A stretch of DNA of 54,664 bases from an uncultured Lachnospiraceae bacterium (GCA_905203555.1 CAJKWK010000013.1:1-54664), one strand, 5' to 3'. Positions 1-9,070 are shown, counted from the first letter of the stretch. Numbers and translations are program-made. Notes: generated by a model from the sequence alone, not told the origin.

Positions 1-123
1 TTCAGAACTGCTCTTTTTGTCTGCTCTGAATCTGATACTTCGCTTATGAATTATACCACAGACGCAGACAAGGTTGGGAAAATCATTTTGAAAAAATTGT
101 GTTTATGAAATTCTCAGGAAAAG

Positions 124-159
124 TATCGTGACAGTTGATTTTTTATCGCAAAGTATCGC
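124..159. repeat. Direct TATCGY repeats upstream of XRE regulator
   Basis: Three copies of TATCG(T/C) lie at 124-129, 144-149 and 154-159, two of them in the longer form AGTATCGTG / AGTATCGCT. They sit just upstream of the promoter of the XRE gene. XRE repressors commonly bind such repeats in their own control regions, so an autoregulatory operator is possible. The rest of 1-230 holds no recognisable gene. Confidence 0.3.
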
Positions 160-168
160 TTGTGTCCA

Positions 169-197
169 TTGATTAATTAAAAAAACGTTCGTATACT
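169..197 (+). promoter_or_regulatory. Promoter of XRE-ABC operon
   Basis: A -35 box TTGATT (169-174) and a -10 box TATACT (192-197) are separated by 17 bases. They lie 58 bases before the chosen start codon at 255, with no intervening gene. Confidence 0.55.
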
Positions 198-254
198 AAA
201 TTCAGAAAAGAAAAAAGTTTATATATTGAATTGAAAGAGGAGGGTGAACAGGAA

Positions 255-1397
255 ATGGAGATTTTAAATCTTGCTGAAAATCTAATCCGGTTGCGAAGGG
301 AAAAAGGAATTACACAGGAAGAATTGGCGCAGTTTGTAGGAGTTACAAAAGCCTCAATTTCAAAATGGGAAACAAGGCAGACATATCCGGACATTTTGAT
401 ACTTCCGAAACTGGCATCTTATTTTGATGTGTCGGTGGATGAGCTGCTGGGATATAATCCGCAGCTTTCTAAGCAACAGATCAAGGCGTATTATCACCGG
501 ATGGCAGCGGATTTTGCAGAAAAGCCATTTGAGGATGTGATGGGGCAAAGTGAAGAACTGGTGAAAAAATATTATTCCTGTTATCCGTTTGTGCTGCAGA
601 TATGTATTTTATGGCTGAACCACTGGATGCTTGCAGAGAGTGAGGCAAGAGGCAGAGAGATTCAGCAGAAAATCATTATACTGTGCGAGCATATTATGAA
701 AGAATGTCAGGATATCAATATCTGTAACGATGCACTGGGAGTGTGGGCGTTGATAAAATTGCAGACCGGAAATGCGGAGGAAGTTATTCAGGTGCTGGAA
801 GAACGTGCAGATCCTAAGCATATGAATCGTCTGGGGACACTTCTTGTGCAGGCATATCTGATGAGTGGGGAAATGGAACAGGCGGAGTCCGTTTTGCAGG
901 CAGAACTGTATCAGAATATACAGGAAACTGTAAGTGGCTGTATTACTTTGATGAAAATACATGGGCAGAATCAGGAGCGGTTTTTACAGATTTTAAAACG
1001 GGCGGACAAGATGGTAGAATTGTTTGATTTGGAACGATTGAATCCCAATACGGCAGCGGCATATCAGTTCTCTGTAGCGATTCTTTTCTGTGGATTTCAA
1101 AAGGAAGACGAAGTGTATGAGAGATTGGAATTGTTCATGCGGGCAATGAAACAGCTTTTGAAAGAACCGATCTTACATGGAGATTTGTTTTTTGATTGTT
1201 TGGATCAATGGTTTGAAAGTTTGGATTTGGGAGCAGAAGGTGTAAGAAACAAAAAGTTAGTGTTGGAAAGTGGATTAAATATGTTAAATCATCCGGCATT
1301 TAAGTCATTGAAAAATCAGAAACAGATAGAACGATGGAAACAAGAATTGGAGGGTATGAGAGATGTTGAAAATACAAAATCTGACAAAAACATATAA
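255..1397 (+). CDS. XRE-family transcriptional regulator with helical C-terminal domain
   Basis: This 380-residue protein starts with a Cro/CI-type helix-turn-helix (residues about 5-62; the segment QEELAQFVGVTKASISKWE is typical). A long, mostly helical C-terminal part follows that may fold as TPR-like repeats and sense a ligand or peptide. An ATG start at 255 is preferred over the TTG at 231 because AGAGGAGGG at 236-244 is correctly placed for it. The gene overlaps the next ABC ATPase by 35 bases, so it is probably the local regulator of that exporter. The signal sensed is unknown; peptide antibiotic or cell-envelope stress would fit comparable loci, but this is inference. Confidence 0.85.
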   Translation: MEILNLAENLIRLRREKGITQEELAQFVGVTKASISKWETRQTYPDILILPKLASYFDVSVDELLGYNPQLSKQQIKAYYHRMAADFAEKPFEDVMGQSEELVKKYYSCYPFVLQICILWLNHWMLAESEARGREIQQKIIILCEHIMKECQDINICNDALGVWALIKLQTGNAEEVIQVLEERADPKHMNRLGTLLVQAYLMSGEMEQAESVLQAELYQNIQETVSGCITLMKIHGQNQERFLQILKRADKMVELFDLERLNPNTAAAYQFSVAILFCGFQKEDEVYERLELFMRAMKQLLKEPILHGDLFFDCLDQWFESLDLGAEGVRNKKLVLESGLNMLNHPAFKSLKNQKQIERWKQELEGMRDVENTKSDKNI

Positions 1398-2112
1398 AGG
1401 CGGAAAGACTGCGGTAGAGAATCTAAGTCTGACGGTAGAATCCGGGGATATTTACGGATTTATTGGCCATAACGGCGCCGGGAAGACGAGTACAATTAAG
1501 TGTATTGTAGGAATTCATGATTTTGAAACAGGAGAAATCATGGTCGATGGAATTTCTGTAAAGGAGGATGCGCTTGGCTGTAAAGCAAAGATTGCGTACA
1601 TACCGGATAATCCGGATTTGTACGAATACCTGACCGGAATCCAGTATCTGAATTTTATAGCAGATATATTCTGTATTGGGAAAGCAGAACGGGAGAAACG
1701 GATTGCAAAGGAAGCTGCTGATTTTGAAATGACAGAAGTGCTGGGGGATTTGATTTCTTCGTATTCTCATGGAATGAAACAGAAACTGGCAATTATTGGG
1801 GCGTTGATCCACCAGCCAAAATTGATGGTTCTGGATGAACCATTTGTAGGATTAGATCCACAGGCAATGTTGCTTTTGAAAAACAAAATGCATCAGATGT
1901 GTGAGAAAGGGACTGCCATTTTTTTCTCTACACATGTGTTGGATGTGGCAGAAAAGCTGTGTAATAAAGTGGCAATTATCAAACAGGGAAAGCTCGTTGC
2001 AGAAGGTATCACAGAGGAGCTGACCCGGGGAGGCTCGCTGGAATCTGTATTTATGGAGGTGGTGACAAATGCTGCATCAAATCAAATGTCTGACCGCAAT
2101 TCAGCTTTGTAA
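1363..2112 (+). CDS. ABC transporter ATP-binding protein
   Basis: A 249-residue single-domain ABC ATPase. It shows Walker A GHNGAGKT (residues 35-42), signature YSHGMKQKL (near 134), Walker B LMVLDEP (near 155) and an H-loop STHVLD. The sequence groups with the drug/peptide-export type (BcrA/YtrB-like) ATPases paired with ABC-2 permeases. The ATG at 1363 follows GGAGGG closely. It overlaps the upstream regulator by 35 bases and the downstream permease by 44 bases, which indicates translational coupling. It should energise export by the permease encoded next. The substrate cannot be read from the sequence. Confidence 0.9.
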   Translation: MLKIQNLTKTYKGGKTAVENLSLTVESGDIYGFIGHNGAGKTSTIKCIVGIHDFETGEIMVDGISVKEDALGCKAKIAYIPDNPDLYEYLTGIQYLNFIADIFCIGKAEREKRIAKEAADFEMTEVLGDLISSYSHGMKQKLAIIGALIHQPKLMVLDEPFVGLDPQAMLLLKNKMHQMCEKGTAIFFSTHVLDVAEKLCNKVAIIKQGKLVAEGITEELTRGGSLESVFMEVVTNAASNQMSDRNSAL

Positions 2113-3658
2113 TCTTTGCGGCTTGAATGTAGTCCGCTATGGAAAAGATACGAAGAAACGGATTCGTTTTATCGGCATGGGTATGTTGTATATTTTATTA
2201 ATGGTATTATTGTGGATGTATCTCGGCATGTTTACCATAGGAATGATTCGGCTTGGAGTTGGAAAAGTCGTTCCTTTTTATTTGTATATGATGGTCAGTC
2301 TGGTGATTTTGTGCTTTTCATTCTTTAAAGCGGCAAGTGTGATTTTTCAGCAGAATACTTATGAATTACAGATGTCACTTCCGGTTAGCAAAGCTGCGAT
2401 TGTGAGCAGCCGTTTCCTGACAATGTATGTGACAGATTTATTAGTATGTCTGGCTGTGGTTTTACCGGTTGGAATTTTGTATGCGGTGATGATGAAACCG
2501 GGAATCAGCTTTTATCTGTGGGGGCTGATAGGGATAGTTCTACTTCCTTCTATTCCTTTGGCGGCAGCCACTGCGGCAGGTGCAGTCATTTATGCAGTCA
2601 GTGCAAGAATGCGGCATAAGAATCTGATCTCAATCGGATTGTCGATGCTGTTAGTCCTTGGAATTATGTTCGGGAATTTTAGCCTGATCGGTCATCAGGA
2701 AAGTTTGGAGCAAGTGGATATTTCTTTGATGCGCAATCTCGCGGTCATGCTAATTGAACAGATTGGACGTATTTATCCTCCGGCAAAGTGGTTTGGAACT
2801 TCTGTAACAGAAGGAAATGCATTCTCGGGAATGATGCTGGCGGCGGTTTCTGTATTGTTTGCTGTGATTTTACTTGCTGTTTTACAGAAATATTTTGTGG
2901 CAATCTGTAGTTCTTTAAATGCAACAATAGCTAAAAAGGATTATAAAATGGGAAATCTGAATACCAGCTCTGTGTTAAAAGCGCTCTGGAAACGGGAATT
3001 GAGGCGATATTTTGCATCTTCCATTTATGTGCTTAATACAATGGTAGGATATGTGCTGCTTGTAATGGCTGCTGTTGCATTTTGGATCATAGGAGAAGAA
3101 AAAATGCTGCAGATGCTGGGACTTCCGTTTCAAATAGAACTGATTCCGATCCTTCCTTTTGCTTTGACGTTGATTGGAAATATGATGCCGATGGCGGCAT
3201 GCTCGATTTCTATGGAAGGAAAACCGTGGTGGATTGCGAAAACGCTCCCGATTACAATGAAACAGGTATTAGACGGAAAGATTGCAGCAAATCTCAGTAT
3301 CGCCCTTCCTTTTTTTGTTGTAGCAGAAGTTTTTGTGTTTCTTGCGGTAAGACCGACGCCTTCGGAGGGAATCTGGCTGATTCTGATACCGCTTGTTTAT
3401 ACGATGTTTTTATCTGTGGCAGGTTTGAGTATCAATCTGGCGGTACCTTTGATGGAGTGGGAGAGCGAAGTACGTGTTGTTAAACAGAGTGCGTCCATGA
3501 TGTTGGAACTGCTCCTTGGTTTCGTGTCTGCGCTGATTCCAATCGGACTGATATTGCTGAAGAAAGCAGATGAGATATTTGTCAATCTGGGGACAGTGGC
3601 TGTGTTGGTGATTTTGACAGCAGTTTTATATAAACGGAATCAAAATGTAGTATTGTAA
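2069..3658 (+). CDS. ABC-2 type multi-spanning permease
   Basis: A 529-residue hydrophobic protein with about 12 predicted membrane segments, for example MLYILLMVLLWMYLGMFTIG near the N terminus and a cluster of helices in the last 200 residues. Size and pairing with the preceding ATPase mark it as the membrane component of an exporter. The start at 2069 has GGAGGT at 2055-2060 and lies inside the ATPase gene. It has no obvious substrate-binding domain or protease domain. It ends the first operon; the following 148 bases hold the control region of the GntR unit. Confidence 0.85.
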   Translation: MLHQIKCLTAIQLCNLCGLNVVRYGKDTKKRIRFIGMGMLYILLMVLLWMYLGMFTIGMIRLGVGKVVPFYLYMMVSLVILCFSFFKAASVIFQQNTYELQMSLPVSKAAIVSSRFLTMYVTDLLVCLAVVLPVGILYAVMMKPGISFYLWGLIGIVLLPSIPLAAATAAGAVIYAVSARMRHKNLISIGLSMLLVLGIMFGNFSLIGHQESLEQVDISLMRNLAVMLIEQIGRIYPPAKWFGTSVTEGNAFSGMMLAAVSVLFAVILLAVLQKYFVAICSSLNATIAKKDYKMGNLNTSSVLKALWKRELRRYFASSIYVLNTMVGYVLLVMAAVAFWIIGEEKMLQMLGLPFQIELIPILPFALTLIGNMMPMAACSISMEGKPWWIAKTLPITMKQVLDGKIAANLSIALPFFVVAEVFVFLAVRPTPSEGIWLILIPLVYTMFLSVAGLSINLAVPLMEWESEVRVVKQSASMMLELLLGFVSALIPIGLILLKKADEIFVNLGTVAVLVILTAVLYKRNQNVVL

Positions 3659-3736
3659 GAAGAAATGCTGCGTCTTGTGAAAATAAAACAGATACGTGAA
3701 AACGAAATATATGAAAATGAAATATATACCTTAAAA

Positions 3737-3787
3737 TAAACAGTACATAACAGTTGACAACAGATTCAAACTGTTATATACTGTTTA
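3737..3787 (+). promoter_or_regulatory. GntR (YtrA-type) operator palindrome overlapping promoter
   Basis: Two 18-base arms, TAAACAGTACATAACAGT (3737-3754) and ACTGTTATATACTGTTTA (3770-3787), are inverted repeats with 17 of 18 positions matching and a 15-base spacer. They enclose a strong promoter, TTGACA (3754-3759) and TATACT (3777-3782) with a 17-base spacer. The regulator gene starts 19 bases later, so the site is most likely its own operator. Confidence 0.7.
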
Positions 3788-3806
3788 TTGTAAAAGGAGG
3801 AATTCT

Positions 3807-4181
3807 ATGAATTTAATTATTAATCATTCTTCCATGCAGCCGATCTACGAGCAGATTGTCGGACAGATTAAGGCGAAAATCATGCAGGGAGAGTTGTTGG
3901 AAGATACAGCCCTTCCATCTGTACGAATGCTTGCCAAGGAATTGAAGGTCAGTGCACTGACAGTCAAGAAGGCTTATGATGCATTAGAAGAAGAGGGATT
4001 CGTCAATACGGTACATGGCAAAGGCAGTTTTGTAGCGAGTGCGAATCAGGAATTGATGCTGGAAGAAAAGAAAAAGGAAGTAGAAACCGATTTGGAATTG
4101 GCCATCCGAAAAGGGAGAAGCTGTGGTATGAGCAATGAAGAACTTCAGGAATTGTTTCAATTGATATTGGAGGATGAGTAA
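3807..4181 (+). CDS. GntR-family transcriptional regulator, YtrA subfamily
   Basis: A 124-residue protein with a winged helix-turn-helix (residues about 8-75, including LPSVRMLAKELKVSALTVKKAYDALEEEGF) followed by only about 45 residues. This short C-terminal part is the hallmark of the YtrA subfamily, whose members repress their own ABC-transporter operons. The ATG at 3807 follows AAAGGAGGAATTCT. The gene leads a three-gene unit with an ATPase and a small permease, and a palindromic operator covers its promoter. The inducing signal is unknown; cell-wall antibiotics induce some relatives. Confidence 0.9.
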   Translation: MNLIINHSSMQPIYEQIVGQIKAKIMQGELLEDTALPSVRMLAKELKVSALTVKKAYDALEEEGFVNTVHGKGSFVASANQELMLEEKKKEVETDLELAIRKGRSCGMSNEELQELFQLILEDE

Positions 4182-4182
4182 G

Positions 4183-5028
4183 ATGTTGGTTTTAAAAGAC
4201 GCAGAGAAGCACTATGACAAATTTGATTTAAACTGTTCTTTGGAAGTACAGCCGGGATGTATTACGGGATTGATTGGAAAGAATGGTGCGGGGAAGACAA
4301 CAGCGTTTAAGATTATACTGGGATTGATTCGGAAAGAGGGCGGAACAGCAGAAGTGTTCGGCAAGCCGGTAGAGAAACTGGGAGTAGAAGACCGGGCACA
4401 GATGGGGGTTGTGTTGGCAGATTCCGGATTTAGCGGATATCTGATGATTAAGGACTTGATTCCCATGCTGGACAGCATGTATCCTGCCTTTCAAAAAGAA
4501 GACTTTTTACGTTACTGTAAAAGATTTCAATTGCCGATAGATAAGAAGATTAAAGAGTTCTCTACCGGAATGAAGAGAAAATTGCAGCTGCTGGCAGCGA
4601 TTTCCCATGATGCAAAACTTTTGATACTGGATGAGCCGACGGCGGGAATGGATGTACTTGCAAGAGATGAACTTTTAGATATTTTGAGAGAATATATGGA
4701 ACAGGAGGATCGGGCAATTCTGATCAGTTCCCACATTTCCAGTGATCTGGAAAATCTGTGTGATGATTTGTACATGATTGACGATGGAAAAATTGTTTTA
4801 CATGAAGAAACAGATACATTGTTAAGCGACTATGCCGTATTAAAAGTGACAGAAGGACAGTATGAAAACTTGGATAAAAAGCACTTGGTTTGTCATAGAA
4901 GAGAAAGTTATGGATATAGTTGTCTGACGAACCAGAAACAGTATTATCAGGAAAACTATCCGGAAGTTGAGATGGAAAAGGGCAGTATTGACGAAGTAAT
5001 GACAATGATGATTCGAGGTGAAAAATAA
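4183..5028 (+). CDS. ABC transporter ATP-binding protein
   Basis: A 281-residue ABC ATPase with Walker A GKNGAGKTT, signature FSTGMKRKL, Walker B LLILDEP and the H-loop segment SSHIS. About 70 residues follow the nucleotide-binding core, as usual for YtrB/BcrA-like ATPases. Two ATG codons are possible; the one at 4183 is chosen because GGAGG at 4169-4173 is 9 bases away, whereas it nearly touches the ATG at 4174. The gene follows the GntR stop codon directly and overlaps the permease by 1 base. It should power the exporter whose expression the GntR protein controls. Confidence 0.88.
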   Translation: MLVLKDAEKHYDKFDLNCSLEVQPGCITGLIGKNGAGKTTAFKIILGLIRKEGGTAEVFGKPVEKLGVEDRAQMGVVLADSGFSGYLMIKDLIPMLDSMYPAFQKEDFLRYCKRFQLPIDKKIKEFSTGMKRKLQLLAAISHDAKLLILDEPTAGMDVLARDELLDILREYMEQEDRAILISSHISSDLENLCDDLYMIDDGKIVLHEETDTLLSDYAVLKVTEGQYENLDKKHLVCHRRESYGYSCLTNQKQYYQENYPEVEMEKGSIDEVMTMMIRGEK

Positions 5029-5681
5029 TGAAAGGAATGTTGATCAAAGATTTTAGTTTATTAAAGGGACAAAAGCAGTTTTTTATGGTTGCGTTTATGT
5101 TTGCAGTTCTTTTTCTGTTTCTTTCTGATATGGCAACATTTGGAGTGTCCTATCTGATTATTATGTTTATTATTTTTACATTGAGCACGATTGCCTATGA
5201 TGAATATGACAATGGAAATGCATTTTTATTTACTCTTCCAATCAGCAGGAAACGTTATGTACAGGAAAAATATGTGTTTTGTCTGGTGGTTTCTGCAATC
5301 ATTTGTTTTATTAATATGATTTTGATTTTTATATTGTCTTATGTGAAAGGGTATGGCAAGGATGATGTTGTGACACTTCTGATCACAATGGCAGCAGCGT
5401 GGGCGGCAGGAATTTTGATGCTGTCGATTATGATTCCGCTGCAGTTGAAATTCGGCTCAGAAAAGCGGCAGATGGCAATGGTGGCAGGTTTTGTTTGTTG
5501 TTTCTTTCTTGTGTTTGTCGGAAAGAAACTGGTAGATCGGTTTGGAGTTCCTGCATTTATAGGGGAATTAGGAAGTTTATCTCTCGGAAGTGTGATCGGG
5601 ATTGGAGCGGTCCTTCTGATTGTTATAACAGTGGTGTCCTATTTGCTGGCTGTGCGGATCCAGGAAAAGAAAGAGTTTTAA
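5028..5681 (+). CDS. ABC-2 type permease, small
   Basis: A 217-residue membrane protein with about six hydrophobic segments, fitting the ABC-2 permease fold found beside YtrB-like ATPases. The start codon overlaps the ATPase stop codon (TAATG at 5026-5030), which indicates coupled translation. It is the last gene of the GntR unit. The substrate is not evident. Ninety bases later a separate promoter begins the Hsp70 unit, so the two are probably independent. Confidence 0.82.
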   Translation: MKGMLIKDFSLLKGQKQFFMVAFMFAVLFLFLSDMATFGVSYLIIMFIIFTLSTIAYDEYDNGNAFLFTLPISRKRYVQEKYVFCLVVSAIICFINMILIFILSYVKGYGKDDVVTLLITMAAAWAAGILMLSIMIPLQLKFGSEKRQMAMVAGFVCCFFLVFVGKKLVDRFGVPAFIGELGSLSLGSVIGIGAVLLIVITVVSYLLAVRIQEKKEF

Positions 5682-5712
5682 GGTTCTGGAAAAGAAAGAA
5701 TTGGAAAACGAG

Positions 5713-5741
5713 TTGAGTTCTTTGTTTTAAAAACGTATAAT
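5713..5741 (+). promoter_or_regulatory. Promoter of Hsp70/J-protein pair
   Basis: TTGAGT (5713-5718) and a perfect TATAAT (5736-5741) with a 17-base spacer, 31 bases before the ATG at 5772. No CIRCE-like inverted repeat is visible, so HrcA control is not suggested. Confidence 0.6.
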
Positions 5742-5771
5742 AGTAGTATCAAAGAATCGGAGGAATTTGTT

Positions 5772-7532
5772 ATGGCTATCATAGGAATTGATCTTGGTAC
5801 TACAAATTCACTGGGGGCAGTTTACAGGGAAGGAAGAGTGGAACTAATTCCGAACCGCTTTGGTTCCTATCTGACTCCCAGTGTAGTAAGTATGGAAGAC
5901 GATGGCAGAATTGTAGTCGGTGAGATTGCAAAGGCGAGATTGGTAAATGCACCGGATCGAACTGCGGCCTCATTCAAAAAAGATATGGGAACGGACAAAA
6001 AATGGCTGTTGGGAGAGAAGTATTTTACACCGGAAGAACTAAGTAGTTTTGTTGTGCGTTCAATCGTGGATGATGCAGAGTATTATCTTGGAGAGCCGGT
6101 AGAGGAGGCAGTGATTTCTGTACCGGCTTATTTTCATGACAGTCAGCGTGTGGCAACAAAGAGAGCGGGAGCGCTGGCAAATATAACGGTGAATCGCATT
6201 ATCAATGAGCCAAGTGCGGCAGCGCTTTCCTCTTATTTTAATACAAAAGTGGAACAGCTGTTTTTGATTTTTGACTTCGGAGGCGGTACGCTTGATATTT
6301 CTATCGTAGATTGTTTCGATACTATGGTAGAGATTGTTTCCGTTGCCGGAGATAACCGCCTTGGCGGAGATACCTTTCATGAGCTGATGGCAGATAATTT
6401 CTTAAAGGAACATCAGCTAAAACGTGCCAATGTATCAGACAAAGAATATGCGGTACTGCTGCATCAGGCGGAGAGCTGCAAGCGAAGATTAACGACAGAT
6501 GCGAGCGCCGGAATGAGTGCAATGATAGGAGGCGTGGCTTATACAAGTGAGTACACCAATGACCGTTTGATCGAAGAAAGCGGGGTTATATTGGCAAAAA
6601 TCAAAAAGGTATTGAGTCAGGCACTTCGGGACGGCGGCTTGACAGTGCAGGAAATCAATGCAGTGATCATGGTTGGGGGCTCCAGTAAGATGCCTTTGAT
6701 TCAGTCGTATTTACAGCATCTGTTTCGTCAGACCCCTCTGGTATCAGGTAACTGTGATGAAATGATCGCAAAAGGTCTTGGACTTGTCTGTGCGGTAAAG
6801 GATCGGGCAGAAGAAGTGAAAGATTATATTTTGACGGATATTTGTCCGTTTACATTGGGAACGGATATTGCAAATGAATCAGATCCGGAACATTGCTATA
6901 TGGCTCCGATCGTGGAGAGAAATACGGTACTTCCCTGTTCACGAGTGAAACGTTTCTATACGTCTCATGACAATCAGACGAAGATTGATATCCGTATTTT
7001 ACAGGGAGAGCATACCTATGCGGATGATAATATGCTGCTTGGAAAGATGCATGTCGCAGTGCCGCGTAAAAAGGCGGGACAGGAGTCTGTTGATATTCGT
7101 TTCACCTATGATATCAATGGAATTTTGATCGTAGATATGACGGTAGTTTCTACCGGTAAAACAGTGACAAAAGTGATTTCTCAGAAAATGGATGACGCGG
7201 AAGTGGAGCGAAAAGCAGCAGAGCTTGAAAAACTGAAAGTGCATCCAAAAGATGTATCGGAAAATAAGCTCGTTATGGAAAAACTGCAGGAGTTGTTTGA
7301 AGAAGTTCCATCCCATATGAGAGAATATGTGTCAGATTTGATTCGCAGATTCGAGTATTACTTAGCACAGCAGAATCCAAGAACCATCCGGAATTATCGC
7401 AGATATTTGGAGATGGTGATTGAACAGATGGAATCTTACGATCCGTTTGCGTTTGATGTGGATATTGAGGAATACGATGAAGATGAGTGGGACGATGAAG
7501 AGTCAGGGGGAGATGAAACATGGACAAGTTAA
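5772..7532 (+). CDS. Divergent Hsp70 (DnaK-like) chaperone
   Basis: A 586-residue Hsp70 with all ATPase landmarks: phosphate loop GIDLGTTNS at residues 5-13, the RIINEPSAAAL segment at 142-152, the second phosphate motif DFGGGTLDIS at 168-177 and the adenosine motif VMVGGSS. A substrate-binding beta domain follows, but the lid is shortened and the tail is very acidic. It is shorter than true DnaK and is not in a grpE-dnaK-dnaJ operon. Instead its 3' end overlaps a gene for a membrane-bound J protein by 13 bases. The arginine that contacts J domains in DnaK (R167) is retained here as R142. It probably serves a specialised client at the membrane. Confidence 0.9.
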   Translation: MAIIGIDLGTTNSLGAVYREGRVELIPNRFGSYLTPSVVSMEDDGRIVVGEIAKARLVNAPDRTAASFKKDMGTDKKWLLGEKYFTPEELSSFVVRSIVDDAEYYLGEPVEEAVISVPAYFHDSQRVATKRAGALANITVNRIINEPSAAALSSYFNTKVEQLFLIFDFGGGTLDISIVDCFDTMVEIVSVAGDNRLGGDTFHELMADNFLKEHQLKRANVSDKEYAVLLHQAESCKRRLTTDASAGMSAMIGGVAYTSEYTNDRLIEESGVILAKIKKVLSQALRDGGLTVQEINAVIMVGGSSKMPLIQSYLQHLFRQTPLVSGNCDEMIAKGLGLVCAVKDRAEEVKDYILTDICPFTLGTDIANESDPEHCYMAPIVERNTVLPCSRVKRFYTSHDNQTKIDIRILQGEHTYADDNMLLGKMHVAVPRKKAGQESVDIRFTYDINGILIVDMTVVSTGKTVTKVISQKMDDAEVERKAAELEKLKVHPKDVSENKLVMEKLQELFEEVPSHMREYVSDLIRRFEYYLAQQNPRTIRNYRRYLEMVIEQMESYDPFAFDVDIEEYDEDEWDDEESGGDETWTS

Positions 7533-8611
7533 AGGCGTATGAGATTCTTGGATTGGAGCCGGAGAGTTCTGTGGAAGAGGTCAAAGCAGCTTATGCAGCG
7601 TTATCGAAGAAATTTCATCCGGAAGAGCATCCGGAAGAGTTTCAGTTGATTCACGAGGCGTATATGACATTGGTACGTGGGAATCGCAGAGGGCGGAGAG
7701 GCGCTGTAGAAGAACCGGTGGAGAGTCGACGGGAATCGAATCAACAAGAAAGAGAAAAGGTGGAATCCTTTGTTGAGGATGAAACGAACTATCGCAGAGA
7801 AGAGAAGAAGTACCAGAAAGCAGTGTACAGTGGAGAAAAAACGGAAACTGAATCAGAGGAAGAGTCAGGATATGACTTTGATGCGGCGTTGAATAAGGGC
7901 GAACAAGAGGAAGCAAAACGTTTGCATGAATTGAGCATTCGCGCACTTGCAGAATTTCAGATCTTGTTAAAACCAGAGTATCGCGAAAAAATGAAACTAT
8001 TTAAAAGATTTTTTCAGAATCAAGAGTATGCCGAGATTTTGCATGGCGTTGAATTTGTTCGGGGACTTGCAGACTTACTCGTTCCAACAAAACTGAAAAA
8101 GGGAATTTATGATTATATCATTGATTTTTATCGCCTTCGTGGTTATGAAGTGGGACAATTGGTTCCAGAGGCACAGGCGTTATATCGTATTCTGGATGAA
8201 AAACGCGGAATGGAGGCAAAGAAAAAGGAAACGCTGTTATTCGCTGGAATTCCGGGTGTTGCTGCGGTTGCTGCTGTTAGAGCGTTGAGAAACACTGCAA
8301 AAGCAGCGGGATTAAAGACCGTCCTTGTAATTCTTGTGATGCTGGTTGTTATGGTTTTGCTGGTTAAGCTATATCAAAAGTTACATGAAAATCATAGCCG
8401 TATTTTTTCTCAGTTTGTGATTGCTGTGGGAGTTGTTGTATCTCAATTTTTAGTATTTATGACGGATTTCTATGGAACTGCTTTTGGAACAGTGGACATC
8501 GGCAATGAATTTGCTGTGTTTTTCATGTTGGTTGGTCTGATTTGGCTTGCAGTACTTGTTGTGTGTGCTGTTTTTGTGAAAATAAAGAATCTTATAAAAG
8601 GAAATAAATAG
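7520..8611 (+). CDS. Membrane-anchored J-domain protein with HPE in place of HPD
   Basis: A 363-residue protein. Residues 3-50 form a J domain (AYEILGLEPESSVEEVKAAY, then the loop and helix III with HEAYMTLV), but the invariant His-Pro-Asp tripeptide reads H33-P34-E35. A charged region (about 55-125), a helical region (about 135-235) and three hydrophobic segments in the last 90 residues follow. The C terminus therefore anchors it in the membrane and the J domain should face the cytoplasm. It is translationally coupled to the Hsp70 gene, so it is the natural candidate for its partner. Whether Glu35 supports ATPase stimulation is open. Confidence 0.82.
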   Translation: MDKLKAYEILGLEPESSVEEVKAAYAALSKKFHPEEHPEEFQLIHEAYMTLVRGNRRGRRGAVEEPVESRRESNQQEREKVESFVEDETNYRREEKKYQKAVYSGEKTETESEEESGYDFDAALNKGEQEEAKRLHELSIRALAEFQILLKPEYREKMKLFKRFFQNQEYAEILHGVEFVRGLADLLVPTKLKKGIYDYIIDFYRLRGYEVGQLVPEAQALYRILDEKRGMEAKKKETLLFAGIPGVAAVAAVRALRNTAKAAGLKTVLVILVMLVVMVLLVKLYQKLHENHSRIFSQFVIAVGVVVSQFLVFMTDFYGTAFGTVDIGNEFAVFFMLVGLIWLAVLVVCAVFVKIKNLIKGNK

Positions 8612-8640
8612 CAAGTTGCTGTGATAGAGAGAGTATTTAT

Positions 8641-8684
8641 AAAAAAGTAGAAGATTTCGGATGACTGAAATCTTCTACTTTTTT
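8641..8684. terminator. Bidirectional intrinsic terminator
   Basis: A perfect 18-base stem (8641-8658 pairing with 8667-8684) with an 8-base loop. It has an A run on the left and a T run on the right, so it can end transcripts of the J-protein gene and of the converging DtxR-type gene. Confidence 0.85.
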
Positions 8685-8710
8685 AATATTGCTGTGACAC
8701 GGTTTTAGTT

Positions 8711-9070
8711 TTATTTAATGTGATGTTTTATCGCCTCGAAACTTTCAGGGCTGATAACATGTTCTATCCGACAAGCGTCTGCAGAAGCAATTTCCGGATC
8801 TACGCCCAGTCGTTCTAACCAGGAAGAGAGCAGAAGATGTCGTTCGTAAATCGTTTCTGCCAGTTCCCTGCCGGTTTCCGTCAGGTAGATAAAACCTTCA
8901 GGAGTTACGGTGATGTGGTTGCTTTCCCGGAGTTTTTTCATTGCGACACTGACACTTGATTTTTTAAAATTAAGTTCGTTGGCAATATCTACGGAACGGA
9001 CAACCGGACGTGATTTGCTTAAGATCAGGATGGTTTCCAGATAATTTTCAGCAGATTCATTTGTATGCAT
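8711..9070 (-). CDS. DtxR/MntR-family metal-dependent repressor
   Basis: A 119-residue protein with an N-terminal winged helix (residues about 4-65, SVDIANELNFKKSSVSVAMKKL) and the start of the metal-binding dimerisation domain, including RHLLLSSWLERLGV and the conserved DACRIEHVIS. The family responds to Mn2+ or Fe2+ and represses metal uptake. It lacks the SH3-like third domain of DtxR and is slightly shorter than MntR (about 140 residues). No transporter gene is adjacent, so its target lies elsewhere. GAGGTAAC upstream supports the start at 9070. Two TATCG(C/T) elements at 9105-9120 lie in its upstream region. Confidence 0.85.
   Translation of the reverse strand: MHTNESAENYLETILILSKSRPVVRSVDIANELNFKKSSVSVAMKKLRESNHITVTPEGFIYLTETGRELAETIYERHLLLSSWLERLGVDPEIASADACRIEHVISPESFEAIKHHIK

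Noticed and set aside
231..254. TTG start for the first XRE gene
   Set aside because: It would place the ribosome site inside the coding region; the ATG at 255 is well spaced from AGAGGAGGG.
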